64,000 nt of DNA from Thermoanaerobaculia bacterium (GTDB lineage: Bacteria; Acidobacteriota; Thermoanaerobaculia; Gp7-AA8), in assembly GCA_017883235.1 (NCBI GenBank), contig JADGNY010000008.1:26088-90087 (forward strand). Direction: 5' to 3'. Every line of letters starts with the position of its first letter. The first letter of the stretch is position 1. Both the position numbers and the translations under genes were made by a program. Positions 9,270-17,164 of the stretch are shown in pieces. A model generated the notes under the pieces. That model was not told the DNA's origin. It did no database searches and worked only from the letters and a program-made list of their open reading frames with translations.

Positions 9270-9298
9270 ACTGTAGGCTCGCGGCGATTCCGTGTCAA
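9270..9298 (-). promoter_or_regulatory. Sigma-70-type promoter of the receptor/lipid-enzyme operon
   Basis: On the minus strand TTGACA (9298-9293) and TACAGT (9275-9270) are separated by exactly 17 bp. The -35 is a consensus hexamer and the -10 matches four of six bases. It would start transcription near 9263, about 55 nt before the receptor ATG, with the palindrome at 9241-9252 in the early transcribed region. Confidence 0.65.
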
Positions 9299-9335
9299 GT
9301 CGGTATCTCGCCGACAAGCTACAATCCCCCTCCCT

Positions 9336-9971
9336 ATGTCCCTTCTTCTGCAGCGCAAAGGCCCTGCCGCCCCCCTGCCCCGTCTCGAAGGAAAAGAAGT
9401 TCTCGTCGGGCCGAATCCTGACGCCGCCAAGGTGAAAGGTGTGATGTTCGGAGGGCGCAAACAGCTCCTGAGCGACGTCGCGGGCGAGGAAGGTTTCGCC
9501 GCGATGATCGCCAAACTCTCGCCGAGGACGGCCAACTATACGAAGACGCCACTGGCCTCGAGCTGGTGCGAGTTCGCGTCGCTCATCGAGCTCGATCGCA
9601 CCATCTACGAGACGTTGAAACTGAAACACCCCAACATTCTCGCCTTGATCGGTGCGGCGTCCGCGGAGCTCGGAATCGGCCGCGTCTACAAATCGCTCGA
9701 CAGCACGGAGCTGGTGAACTTCCTCGAGAGCCAGGCGCTCTTTCACAATCAATTTCAGAAGTTCGGAAATGTCCGTTTCGAGAAGACGCCGAACGGCGGC
9801 CGGATGATCTGCAGCGACTATCCCGTCTACAGCCCGATCTACTGCGCCAGCGGGGTCGGCTTCTATCTCGAATCGATTCTCCGCCATGGCGGCAGCGAAC
9901 CGAACGTCGTCGAAACAAAATGCCAGACGCTCGGTGACGCGTTCTGCTCGTTTGAGATGACGTGGAGGTGA
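9336..9971 (+). CDS. V4R/heme-NO-binding-fold-like sensor protein (putative)
   Basis: 211 residues, divergent from the receptor operon. No signal or membrane segment. The C-terminal half (CSDYPVYSPIYCASGVGFYLESIL, then VVETKCQTLGDAFCSFEM) resembles V4R-type small-molecule domains, where a conserved C-x(3)-G-x(3)-C-x-F end is typical. A Myxococcales-like V4R relative is the best guess and a ligand sensor role is inferred. There is no Shine-Dalgarno before ATG 9336; a TACAAT at 9320-9325 would place the transcript start almost on the ATG, so leaderless translation is possible. Confidence 0.5.
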   Translation: MSLLLQRKGPAAPLPRLEGKEVLVGPNPDAAKVKGVMFGGRKQLLSDVAGEEGFAAMIAKLSPRTANYTKTPLASSWCEFASLIELDRTIYETLKLKHPNILALIGAASAELGIGRVYKSLDSTELVNFLESQALFHNQFQKFGNVRFEKTPNGGRMICSDYPVYSPIYCASGVGFYLESILRHGGSEPNVVETKCQTLGDAFCSFEMTWR

Positions 9972-9974
9972 TGC

Positions 9975-10104
9975 GGTTTCGGGGCCTCGCGGTTGCTTTT
10001 GAGGTCTCGTGGTTGCGGGGTCGCGCGGTTGGTGAGTTGCAGAGTTTCTGATCCAACCACACACCGCGAGACCGCGTAACCCCGAGACCGCGAGACCCCC
10101 AAAC
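9975..10104. repeat. Family A intergenic hairpin repeat, copy 1
   Basis: Tandem words close to GCGGTCTCGCGGTTGC occur on the left, and their reverse complements (ACCGCGAGACCGCGTAAC type) on the right, about 10045-10100. The single strand could fold into a long GC-rich stem. Related copies lie at 23634-23786 and 33617-33718, and a half copy near 35987-35997. It separates the V4R-like gene from an MBL fragment. Confidence 0.75.
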
Positions 10105-10105
10105 C

Positions 10106-10332
10106 ATGCACTGCGCGATCCACGACGGCGAGGTATTGCGCGTCGGTGGCGTCGAGCTGCAGGCGATTGAGACACCGAGCCATACGCCGGAATCGATCTC
10201 CTGGCTGGTGAGCGAGAACGGCCGGCCGACGAAGCTCATGACCGGCGATACGCTGTTCATCGGCGACGTCGGCCGCCCCGACCTCGCAGGCTCCCGCGGT
10301 TACACCACCGAGCAGATGGCCTCGATGCTCTT
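10106..10332 (+). pseudogene. Fragment of an MBL-fold hydrolase (persulfide dioxygenase-like)
   Basis: About 75 codons (MHCAIHDGEVLRVGGVELQA onwards) match the middle of a glyoxalase-II/persulfide-dioxygenase-type protein: the SHTPESISWLV metal-ligand region and TGDTLFIGDVGRPDLAG. The N-terminal HxHxDH metal site and the whole C-terminus are absent. After GYTTEQMASML the frame runs into sequence that is the convergent DUF1003 gene read backwards. It directly abuts hairpin repeat A. This is a decayed gene remnant, not a functional enzyme. Confidence 0.72.
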
Positions 10333-11158
10333 ACGTTTCCCCCCGCCTTCCCAACGTCCGCTCCACCACCGCCAGCCTTGCCAGCAACTCCGACTGTCCT
10401 CGCAGCAGTGCGGCGATCTCCATCTCGGACTTCAGGTTGACCTGGTAGTCGTTCTCTGCCAGCAGCTTGTCTTTCGCTGACTGGCGGTTCTGACTCATCA
10501 TGATGATCGGCGCCTGAAGCGCCGCCACCGACGAAAGGGCGAGGTTCAAAAGGATGAACGGATAGGGATCGAAGTTCGCCATGCGGGCGACGTTGATGGC
10601 CATCCAGACGGTCATGAAGACCGAGGCGAGGATGATGAACGGCCACGAGCCGCCGAATGCCGCCACACGATCGGCGATGCGCTGGCCGTAGGTCAGGCTC
10701 TCTTCCTGCTCCTGCAGCACGTTGCGCGACACCTGCCGCGACATCAGCTCGTTGGTCTGGCGCAAGCGGTCGCCCATCTCCTCGATGATGCGCAGCGCCG
10801 CGGCCGGGTTCTTGTGGACGAAGTCGACGAGGTCGTCGCGGTCGAGGCGGATCACATGTGTGTGCTTGACCGCGGTGGCAGTTGCCGAGCGTGGCGCTCC
10901 ATCGAAGAGAGACAACTCGCCGAAGTACTGGCCGTTGAACAGCGTGGTCAGCACAACCTTGCCCACTCCCTCACCGTACGCGATTTCCACCGCCCCCTCT
11001 TCGATCACCAGCAGCGATGAACCTTCGTCTCCCTGACGGAAGATGACGTCACCAGGGTCGTACTCGGCCTCCTCGAGGCGGATGGTGAGGCCGTTCAGAT
11101 CGTCCTGTGTGAGCGATTCAAACAGCGGAATGTTCGCGAGAAGCTCCTGTCTCGTCAT
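10331..11158 (-). CDS. Cyclic-nucleotide-binding domain fused to DUF1003 membrane domain
   Basis: 275 residues. Residues about 8-125 form a Crp-type cNMP-binding beta-barrel (FRQGDEGSSLLVIEEGAVEI, then FGELSLFDGAPRSATATA, the phosphate-binding cassette). From about 150 the DUF1003 signature follows: two membrane helices (WPFIILASVFMTVWMAINV and PFILLNLALSSVAALQAPII) and the conserved SQNRQSAKDKLLAENDYQVN. There is no helix-turn-helix, so it is not a Crp regulator. It is presumably an inner-membrane protein whose state responds to a cyclic nucleotide; the function of DUF1003 is unknown. Confidence 0.9.
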   Translation of the reverse strand: MTRQELLANIPLFESLTQDDLNGLTIRLEEAEYDPGDVIFRQGDEGSSLLVIEEGAVEIAYGEGVGKVVLTTLFNGQYFGELSLFDGAPRSATATAVKHTHVIRLDRDDLVDFVHKNPAAALRIIEEMGDRLRQTNELMSRQVSRNVLQEQEESLTYGQRIADRVAAFGGSWPFIILASVFMTVWMAINVARMANFDPYPFILLNLALSSVAALQAPIIMMSQNRQSAKDKLLAENDYQVNLKSEMEIAALLRGQSELLARLAVVERTLGRRGET

Positions 11159-11242
11159 GCGACAGAAGAGTACGTCAGCGCCGCGCTTCCTCCAAGCGTG
11201 ACGCTCGATCTGCTCCGGCAGGCTACCGAGGGGTCCTTCAGG

Positions 11243-11761
11243 TCATTTGGCTGCCGCATTCTTCGGTCTTGTCTCCCTGGTTACGCCTCGGGGCCGATCG
11301 GAAGATTCCTCTTCGAACATCATCGGCGCCGGACCATCCTCGGCACCAACGCTGTTGATGATCTCCTCGAACGTGTCGGCAAAGCGCCTCCGCTCCTCGG
11401 CCGGCATGCGATCGACCTCGGCAAGCAGACGCTCCTGCGCGACCGGGGGCGCTCTCTGAAGTAGCGCCCGTCCGGCCTTGGTGAGATGGAGCACGAGCCG
11501 CCGCGCGTCGCGCGCGTCGCGGTCTCGCGTGATCAGACCGGCTTCGACGAGGCGAGTCACGACGACGGAGACCGAGCTCTGATCCGTACGAGTCCGGGCG
11601 GCGAGATCGCCGAGGGACAACGCCGGTGTCTTTCCGAGCTCCGTCAGGACGAAAAGCTGCGCGCCGGAAATGCCGAGGTCTGCCTGCGCCTGCCGGTCGC
11701 TCACACGAAGAAGGCGGACCAGGCGGCGGATCGAATCGAGGATGCGTTGGCTGTCACTCAT
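11243..11761 (-). CDS. MarR-family transcriptional regulator
   Basis: 172 residues from ATG 11761; an upstream start at 11809 would add 16 residues but has no better ribosome site. The winged helix is clear: LGISGAQLFVLTELG, LSLGDLAARTRTDQSSVSVVVTRLVEAGLI, then the wing RDRDARDARRLVLHLTKAG. The C-terminal tail is acidic then basic. Its target is unknown. A short palindrome at 11780-11793 just upstream could be its own operator. It is divergent from the methyltransferase gene. Confidence 0.9.
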   Translation of the reverse strand: MSDSQRILDSIRRLVRLLRVSDRQAQADLGISGAQLFVLTELGKTPALSLGDLAARTRTDQSSVSVVVTRLVEAGLITRDRDARDARRLVLHLTKAGRALLQRAPPVAQERLLAEVDRMPAEERRRFADTFEEIINSVGAEDGPAPMMFEEESSDRPRGVTRETRPKNAAAK

Positions 11762-11779
11762 GGCGGCAGCGTAAAGATA

Positions 11780-11824
11780 CTTGGGATCGCAAGAAACAGC
11801 CACCGTCACGTGAGGATGTGACGG
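11780..11824. promoter_or_regulatory. Divergent marR/methyltransferase control region with two dyads
   Basis: Two inverted repeats lie in the short divergent spacer: CTTG-N6-CAAG at 11780-11793, nearest the MarR start, and CCGTCAC-N8-GTGACGG at 11803-11824, 21 bp before the methyltransferase ATG. MarR proteins usually bind dyads of this size near their own promoter. Either could be the operator; no clear -10/-35 pair was found. Confidence 0.35.
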
Positions 11825-11844
11825 AATGTTCCATAATCGAGGCG

Positions 11845-12444
11845 ATGACCGAGAAGCGTTATGACCGCGCCTACTTCGACCACTGGTACCGCGGACGAAA
11901 TCGCGTCAGCACGAAAGACGACGTGCTGCGCAAGGTCTCGATGGCGGTTGCCGCCTGCGAATACTTCATCCGCCGGCGTTTGCGCTCCGTGGTCGACGTC
12001 GCCTGCGGCGAAGGAGCATGGCAGCCCCACATCAAGACGCTGCGGCCGGCCGCAAAGTACCTCGGCCTCGACCCGAGTGATTACGCGGTGAAGCGCTTCG
12101 GCGCCAAACGCAACATCCGGAAAGCGGCATTCGCCGAGCTGTCGTCGGCGCACCTTCGCGGCCCATTCGACCTCGTCGTCTGCTCCGACGCGCTGCACTA
12201 CATCAACGATGGCGACATCCACGCCGGCCTCCCGGAACTGATGCGCGTCGCCGGCGGCGTGCTCTTTCTGGAAGTATTGACCGCTGACGACGACATCATC
12301 GGAGATCTGCACGGGATGATCCGCCGGCCGGCGGCGTGGTATCGAAATCTCTTCCAGAAGGCCGGGCTGACACAGGCCGGGCCCTACACGTGGCTGGCCC
12401 CTGATCTACGTGAAGATGCGGCGGAGTTGGAAGTCGTGCGCTAG
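11845..12444 (+). CDS. Class I SAM-dependent methyltransferase
   Basis: 199 residues. The Rossmann-like SAM site is seen in SVVDVACGEGAW (motif I), followed by YLGLDPSDYAV (motif II acidic) and FDLVVCSDALHYI (motif IV). This order is that of UbiE/Methyltransf_11/25-type small-molecule methyltransferases. The start at 11845 was chosen because the protein begins right at MTEKRYDRAYFDHWYRG, a typical N-terminus. The substrate cannot be told. It is divergent from the MarR gene, so that regulator may control it. Confidence 0.85.
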   Translation: MTEKRYDRAYFDHWYRGRNRVSTKDDVLRKVSMAVAACEYFIRRRLRSVVDVACGEGAWQPHIKTLRPAAKYLGLDPSDYAVKRFGAKRNIRKAAFAELSSAHLRGPFDLVVCSDALHYINDGDIHAGLPELMRVAGGVLFLEVLTADDDIIGDLHGMIRRPAAWYRNLFQKAGLTQAGPYTWLAPDLREDAAELEVVR

Positions 12445-12603
12445 GCCGGCACGGCCCGGCAGCGTTGGTTGCCCGAAACGCGGCCACAATCTTCGTCAGA
12501 TCTTTCTTACGGCAAGCTCCTGGCCGACACGACCTGCAGCGTTCACGGTGCGGCCGTTAACCCAGCTACTGCTATGCTGCTTGCAATTCGAAAGGAGTCT
12601 GAC

Positions 12604-13830
12604 GTGCGGACCATCATCGGGATACTCACCATCCTTTTCGTCTCCTCGCTAGCTGCCCAGCCGCTGACTGTCGGAGTCCACGTTCCGGACCCTACGAATA
12701 CCAGCACCATCAGCCAGACCCTTGCGCCGGTCAGCTATGTGAATCTGACGGACTTCGCGACGGCGGCCGGAACGGTGAACAAAGCGAGCGTGTACTGGAG
12801 CCGTGCATGTACGGCAGCATTCAAAGTCGTGTTTCTCCGAACGGGATTTACGACCAATTCATCATTCACCGTTGTAGCCACTCGTGGACCCTTTAATTCC
12901 GTAGACGGACGAAACGACGTGACCCTGATCCCGCCGGTCACGCTCGTCGCCGGTGACCTCATCGGAGTCGTACAACTACAGCCGTTCAACACCTGCGGCT
13001 CGGTTCGTACGATGGACTACGGCGGCAATGTTGGCTACAACCTGATCACCACCGGCGACATCAGCACGGCCGGAGCACTCGGATCGCCGTCGAACTACAG
13101 CCCCCGCTATCGCTTCAGCGCGGTCGCGTACGTCAGCGACCCGCTGCTCGTGCGGATACTGCCCGCCGCCGGAGCGGTGCAGGGGGCGAGCTCGTTTTTC
13201 CGCACCGCTGTGCAGATCCAGAACGCCGGCGGCACCACGATGACCGGAAGTTTTGTTTTTCACAAACAAGGTCAGTCTGCCAGCGCGGGCGATCCCTCGC
13301 TGCCGTTCATTCTGGTCCCCGATCAGATCCAGTCGTACCCGGACCTGATCGCCTCGATGGGAACCAGCGGACTAGGCTCGGTCGACATCGTCACGAACGG
13401 CGGCGCAATGCCGATCGTCACCGCGCGCGTCTTCAGCGACGGCGGCGCCGCCGGCACCTCCGGCTTCTCGGAGGAAGGGCTCTCGCCGTCCGACGCCATC
13501 AACTTCTTCCGCCACGGGGCTCTATTCACGCCGGACGACCCTGTGAATTTCCGGATGAACATCGGCGTGAGAACACTCGACAACGGGGCAACTCTCAATA
13601 TCACCCTGGTTGACGCCGCGGGAAACGTGCAAGCAACACGCTCGGTGACGTATCCGGCGAACTACTTCGAGCAGGATTCATTCGCTACGTTCACCGGCAC
13701 CCCAACGATTCCGACAGGTGGACAGATTATCGTCAGCGTCGCTGCCTTCCCAGGCACGGCATTCATCTACAGCTCCGTCATCGATAATCGGACCAACGAC
13801 AGCACGTACCGCCTCGCCGACATCAAGTAA
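12604..13830 (+). CDS. Secreted beta-rich protein of unknown function
   Basis: 408 residues from GTG 12604, placed 7 nt after AAAGGAG. A signal peptide (about residues 1-18, IIGILTILFVSSLAAQ) leads into a Thr/Ser/Gly/Asn-rich chain with no cofactor motif. The first half (to about 180) and second half look like beta-sandwich units; the phrase FFRTAVQIQNAGG at about 200 is typical of repeated beta domains in secreted acidobacterial proteins. Probably a surface or extracellular protein. Its last codons overlap the remnant of a convergent histidine kinase. Confidence 0.72.
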   Translation: MRTIIGILTILFVSSLAAQPLTVGVHVPDPTNTSTISQTLAPVSYVNLTDFATAAGTVNKASVYWSRACTAAFKVVFLRTGFTTNSSFTVVATRGPFNSVDGRNDVTLIPPVTLVAGDLIGVVQLQPFNTCGSVRTMDYGGNVGYNLITTGDISTAGALGSPSNYSPRYRFSAVAYVSDPLLVRILPAAGAVQGASSFFRTAVQIQNAGGTTMTGSFVFHKQGQSASAGDPSLPFILVPDQIQSYPDLIASMGTSGLGSVDIVTNGGAMPIVTARVFSDGGAAGTSGFSEEGLSPSDAINFFRHGALFTPDDPVNFRMNIGVRTLDNGATLNITLVDAAGNVQATRSVTYPANYFEQDSFATFTGTPTIPTGGQIIVSVAAFPGTAFIYSSVIDNRTNDSTYRLADIK

Positions 13831-14048
13831 ACGTCACCCGAAACTCCGCCCCGCCCCCCTCCCGGTTCTGCAGCGTGAACGGGAGGTGATGATTGGTCAG
13901 GATCTCGGAGACGATCGTCAGCCCGAGGCCGCAGCCCTCGCGTTTCGTGGTGAAGAATGGGGTGAACAGCTCGTCGCGCACCTCAGAATCGATGCCGTGG
14001 CCGGTGTCGGCGACGGATAGCACGCCATCGCGCCATAGGACCGCGTAG
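13823..14048 (-). pseudogene. C-terminal remnant of a histidine kinase (HATPase domain)
   Basis: About 75 codons encode the end of a HATPase_c domain: G1 box ADTGHGID, F box FTPFFTTK and G2 box GCGLGLTIV, finishing EFRVTFT. The coding signal extends upstream of the GTG at 14023 (VLWRDGV), then hits a TGA exactly where the 21-bp tandem array begins. The N-box, dimerisation/His domain and sensor are gone. The gene appears to have been cut off by repeat growth or an associated rearrangement. Confidence 0.75.
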
Positions 14049-14049
14049 C

Positions 14050-14262
14050 AAGCTCAAAAAGCTCGTTCATGAGCTCCGAGAGCTCGTTAGCGAACTCGAG
14101 GAGCTCGTTCGTGAACTCCGAGAGCTCGTTAGCGAACTCGAGGATCTCGTTAGCGAACTCCGAGAGCTCGTTAGCGAACTCGAGGAGCTCGTTCGTGAAC
14201 TCCGAGAGCTCATGAACAAGCTCGGAGACCTCGTTCACGAGCTCGGAGTGCTCGCTCTGAGT
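14050..14262. repeat. 21-bp tandem array 1 (GAGCTCGTTAGCGAACTC-type)
   Basis: About ten degenerate 21-bp units alternate GAGCTCGTTAGCGAACTCGAG and GAGCTCGTTCGTGAACTCCGA. Each unit is nearly palindromic. The minus strand is open through it and would encode a perfect heptad chain (ELSEFTN, ELLEFAN, ELSEFAN), but the frame begins in the array and ends out of frame in kinase sequence, so protein coding is doubtful. Confidence 0.9.
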
Positions 14263-14416
14263 CAAACCTCAGGTACAGAATCAATCGGCTTTATTCCCCC
14301 AAAGTGATCACTATAGTGGTCTGTCGAAATCGGATTTTTTTCACATTTCGTCTTAGGCTGAACAGAAGACCCAAGGTTTGAGCTCAGGGCAACCCTGCGG
14401 AAAGGAGGTAAGGCCA
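14263..14416 (+). promoter_or_regulatory. Leader region of the small-protein gene at 14417
   Basis: AT-richer than its surroundings. It holds a T7 run at 14335-14341 and a small hairpin CAGGG-CAA-CCCTG (about 14386-14398) immediately before the strong ribosome site AAAGGAGGT. The paralogue at 40427 also has a small hairpin directly before its ribosome site. No clear promoter hexamers were assigned. Confidence 0.35.
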
Positions 14417-14965
14417 ATGGAAACGATCAATAGTGAAAGCGGTACGACCCAGCCGACGGCGACGACGCCGGAAGCAGACCAGCTCGATGCGGTCATCCAG
14501 CAGGCGATCACGCACCTCGGTGCCATGTATCAGATCCTGCCGGGTCTCCTCACGGCGCCGGTCGAAGGCGGCCAGTCGATTGCCTTCTCTCGTGCGATAC
14601 CGAACGAGTTCCTCGAAGCCAGCGCCGTCGCGGCGGAACATGACACGACGATGCAGGCGACGACGGGTCTCGATCCGGTGAAGGCGCGGGAAGTCATCGC
14701 TCGCAATCTTCGGTACGAGCCGCTTGCTGCCGCCGCCGAGGCGCTCGCTCGGGACATTCGCTACACCGCCACCCACGAGCGTCGAGACGTCGTCCAGCAG
14801 TCGTTGCAGGTGTACAGCCTCTCAAAGGCATACACCCGTAGCCCGCGCGGTGCCACGCTCGTCGCCCACGTGAAGACGATGCAAAGCGCCCTCGGGCGCA
14901 GCGGTCGCACGCGCAAGGCGAAGCCGGCACCCACGCCGGCTCCGGCCCCGCAGCAACAGCAGTAG
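14417..14965 (+). CDS. Uncharacterised small protein, paralogue of the 40427 gene
   Basis: 182 residues; ATG 14417 follows AAAGGAGGTAAGGCCA, an excellent ribosome site. I do not recognise a family. The N-terminus is Thr/Glu-rich and disordered, the middle (about 25-150) is mostly helical (DQLDAVIQQAITHLGAMYQIL, VVQQSLQVYSLSKAY), and the tail is basic then Pro/Ala/Gln-rich (RSGRTRKAKPAPTPAPAP). The 40427 protein has the same plan and a similar end (RTNRLGRTRK, then Pro/Ala-rich). There is no signal peptide. It has its own strong terminator, so it is a single-gene unit. A basic tail could suit nucleic-acid binding; this is speculation. Confidence 0.75.
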   Translation: METINSESGTTQPTATTPEADQLDAVIQQAITHLGAMYQILPGLLTAPVEGGQSIAFSRAIPNEFLEASAVAAEHDTTMQATTGLDPVKAREVIARNLRYEPLAAAAEALARDIRYTATHERRDVVQQSLQVYSLSKAYTRSPRGATLVAHVKTMQSALGRSGRTRKAKPAPTPAPAPQQQQ

Positions 14966-14985
14966 TACGCAGTGATTGTAGGTCA

Positions 14986-15023
14986 GAACGGCCTGCGCGA
15001 GACGTCGCGCAGGCCGTTCTTTC
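14986..15023 (+). terminator. Strong Rho-independent terminator
   Basis: Perfect 15-bp stem (14986-15000 with 15005-15019), 4-nt loop GACG, followed by TTTT (15019-15022) and then CCTT. It ends the 14417 transcript. Confidence 0.85.
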
Positions 15024-15212
15024 CTTGTGCTCCTTGACGGTGACATCCTCGGTGACATCCGGAGGCAATCCCCTCGGGCATCTGGATACTGCACCCTCCG
15101 AGAAGAGCCGTCGCCGAGGACATGCTGCGCGCGGCCGCTGATGGAGGAAACAGGGCTAAGCGAGGGCTGAGCGGTTATGTCAGTCGCCGGCAGCGTTAGG
15201 GAGTAGGCGTAG

Positions 15213-15632
15213 CTAGCGACCCGATTTATGCTTCGTTCGATCCGTGATTCTGTAGGTGGTTCCTGCTTTCGGGCCGGGAGGAAGCGGTTTACCCTTGATC
15301 GCAGTGATCTCAGGACCTACTGCTCCCCGCGGTCCGATGGTCTTGTACTGACCTGATGCTGGCGCAGGAGTCCCTGGTTTGAGTGGAGCACGTTTCTTGC
15401 CCATCACGATCTCCTTCCGGTTGCGATCCAATTCTACGATCTCATCTCGCCGCCATGACACGCCGCGCGCCACATCCCCGGGACGACGTGGTTGAAGAGT
15501 TACGGCTTTCTTTCCACTCTGGCGACCTACTTCCTCAAGATACGCGCATAACGCGTCAAGATCGTAGTTGAAGCGCTCAAGCAGTTCTTCGCGCGCTGCG
15601 CGGGTCTCTTTGACGATTGGATCTTCCCACAT
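15213..15632 (-). CDS. DPIV-type antitoxin-like protein in frame with a YjzC-like protein
   Basis: 139 codons with two recognisable parts. Residues 1-51 (MWEDPIVKETRAAREELLER, FNYDLDALCAYLEE) look like the small proteins commonly paired with PIN toxins. Residues 77-139 (MGKKRAPLKPGTPAPASGQY onward) resemble the YjzC family and have their own ATG at 15404 with AAGGAG 6 nt upstream. No stop separates the parts. Either the antitoxin has lost its stop and become fused, or the second protein is also made from the internal start. The gene begins 2 bp after the PIN gene ends, so the two are one transcript, toxin first. Confidence 0.65.
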   Translation of the reverse strand: MWEDPIVKETRAAREELLERFNYDLDALCAYLEEVGRQSGKKAVTLQPRRPGDVARGVSWRRDEIVELDRNRKEIVMGKKRAPLKPGTPAPASGQYKTIGPRGAVGPEITAIKGKPLPPGPKAGTTYRITDRTKHKSGR

Positions 15633-15634
15633 AA

Positions 15635-16108
15635 CTATTCCTCGATTAGCTCTTCAGGTGTGCAGATGATGGGAGGCTCAAAGTTCGACTGCCGACACTT
15701 CTCCATGACGAAGCGCAGAATTCGAGCGTTCGCAATATGCTTACAGTTCCACGTGACCAAATAGTCCATCCCGTGCACCGTTGCAATGGCGATGTGCAGG
15801 GCATCCGACGAAGCTTTTCTCGGAAGCCCTCCTGCGGCAAGCAGTTTCGACGCGAGCGCACGACTCTCGGCCGTCTCGCTCAAGAGCGTGACCGGTGCGA
15901 GTATCGATAGCCGGGCAGCGGAAGCATCAGGATCACCGAGCTGTGCCTCCGCGACCACGAGGCGTGAGGCGTACATGTCGAACTCTGAGACAGCGAGCCG
16001 CCACCATTCGCGAGTAAGTTCCTGATGTGCCAAGGCGATAACGTCGCGGCTGGGCCGAGCAGTCAGATAGCTGATCACGCTTGTCTCCAAGTATAGTTTC
16101 GATCGCAT
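15635..16108 (-). CDS. PIN-domain ribonuclease toxin (VapC-like)
   Basis: 157 residues. The PIN acidic residues are in place: LYLETSVISYL near the start (Glu8 in the place of the usual first Asp), E in VVAEAQL, Asp in SSDALHIAIATVHGMDYLVTWNC and the following Asn-Cys-Lys-His stretch (WNCKHIAN). The group with LETSVISYL and TWNCKHI belongs to type II toxin PIN proteins expected to cut RNA. Partner: the DPIV-type protein encoded immediately downstream. Gene order is toxin then antitoxin, the reverse of most vapBC pairs. Confidence 0.87.
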   Translation of the reverse strand: MRSKLYLETSVISYLTARPSRDVIALAHQELTREWWRLAVSEFDMYASRLVVAEAQLGDPDASAARLSILAPVTLLSETAESRALASKLLAAGGLPRKASSDALHIAIATVHGMDYLVTWNCKHIANARILRFVMEKCRQSNFEPPIICTPEELIEE

Positions 16109-16227
16109 CTGACAACACCGTAGCGCAACCTGAGGGAGGCCGCAATTCCAGGTTAGGAATCACCACCAGATGCGATCATGACCTGACATCAGCTTCCTCT
16201 AACCCACGCCAAACCAAGGAGCCCTTC

Positions 16228-16593
16228 ATGCCTCCCATCTACGCGAACGGAAAGATCTGCTACATCGAGATTCCGGCGATCGACATCCCGCAATCCGTTG
16301 CGTTCTATGAGTCCGTCTTCGGATGGAAGACACGGAAACGCGGCGACGGCTCGACTGCCTTCGATGATGCCGTAGGTGAGGTAAGCGGTACCTGGGTTAC
16401 CGGCCGGCCGCCGTCGGAAAAGCCGGGACTGCTGATCTACGTCATGGTCGACGACATCAACGTCACCATCGCCGCCGTCCTCGCGCACGGAGGCGTGATC
16501 GTGCAGCCGGTCGGCGTGGACGACCCCGAGATCACGGCGCGGTTCCGCGATCCCGGAGGCAACGTCCTCGGCCTCTACCAGCAGCCCGGCTGA
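16228..16593 (+). CDS. VOC-family (glyoxalase/bleomycin-resistance fold) protein
   Basis: 121 residues; ATG 16228 after AAGGAG. Features of a VOC fold are YIEIPAIDIPQSVAFYESVFGWK at the start, the central beta strands, and the closing FRDPGGNVLGLYQQPG. His and Glu metal ligands typical of glyoxalase I are only partly evident, so substrate and metal are unknown. It may be co-transcribed with the 16628 gene, 34 bp downstream. Confidence 0.88.
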   Translation: MPPIYANGKICYIEIPAIDIPQSVAFYESVFGWKTRKRGDGSTAFDDAVGEVSGTWVTGRPPSEKPGLLIYVMVDDINVTIAAVLAHGGVIVQPVGVDDPEITARFRDPGGNVLGLYQQPG

Positions 16594-16627
16594 TGCCTGT
16601 ATCGTTGAGCGCACAAGGAGGCAAGTA

Positions 16628-17035
16628 ATGCTGTATCGCATTCTTCAGAGCTACCTTCCCGTTCAGGCCCGCACGTACGAGGACGATGATCTGCCGAGGC
16701 CGCAGGTTCTCGGTCCCTGCGGGCAGTCGTCGGCGATGTTCTTCTCGGGAACGGCCCGGACGGTGGGGGGTTACGTCACCCTCGATTTCAACAAGATCGT
16801 CTGCGCTCCCCAGTTGTTCGGTGTGGCCTCGTTCGTCTGCACTCCCAATCAGCCCGACGCGCCGGCCATCCCACCGCCGCCGATCCTGATCACCGACATC
16901 CGCAACGCGGTGGTGACGGTGCGTTGCGTGAACACGCTCGGGGAACGGATCGACACCGAATTCTCGTGGCACTGCCAGATCGAGATCGTCGTCATCGAGA
17001 CAGCCGGAGAAGCTGGCGCCTCTGATCTGACGTAA
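16628..17035 (+). CDS. Hypothetical protein
   Basis: 135 residues; ATG 16628 has AAGGAGG 6 nt upstream, a very good ribosome site that supports translation. No family recognised. No signal peptide or membrane segment; four cysteines are spread along the chain (GPCGQ, IVCAP, FVCTP, VRCVN) plus one in HCQIE, and the centre has a Pro run (AIPPPPIL). The strand pattern suggests a small beta protein. Its position 34 bp behind the VOC gene suggests one transcript. Confidence 0.55.
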   Translation: MLYRILQSYLPVQARTYEDDDLPRPQVLGPCGQSSAMFFSGTARTVGGYVTLDFNKIVCAPQLFGVASFVCTPNQPDAPAIPPPPILITDIRNAVVTVRCVNTLGERIDTEFSWHCQIEIVVIETAGEAGASDLT

Positions 17036-17095
17036 CCCCACCCGTTTGTCGCGGCTCCGCGCCGGAAGCGTGCCGATCGCCGTTCAAAATCGGTG

Positions 17096-17164
17096 GTAGT
17101 GTCCTAACTTGGGTAATTAGGCCACTACTCAAAATAAACCCGCGTTGACGCTGAGGAACGCGGG
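17096..17164. repeat. Two adjacent intergenic hairpins before pilB
   Basis: GTAGTGTCCTAA / TTAGGCCACTAC (17096-17107 with 17117-17128, one mismatch) and CCCGCGTT / AACGCGGG (17139-17146 with 17157-17164). Neither is followed by a T-run. They could terminate the upstream transcript weakly or structure the pilB leader. A further 125 bp without genes follows before pilB. Confidence 0.5.

Noticed and set aside
10331..11158. Crp/FNR transcription factor
   Set aside because: cNMP domain is followed by membrane helices and DUF1003, not by a helix-turn-helix.
13918..14265. Minus-strand coiled-coil protein of 115 codons (ELSEFTN heptads)
   Set aside because: The heptads are the 21-bp array; the end is out-of-frame kinase DNA. 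Possible as a peptide but unsupported.
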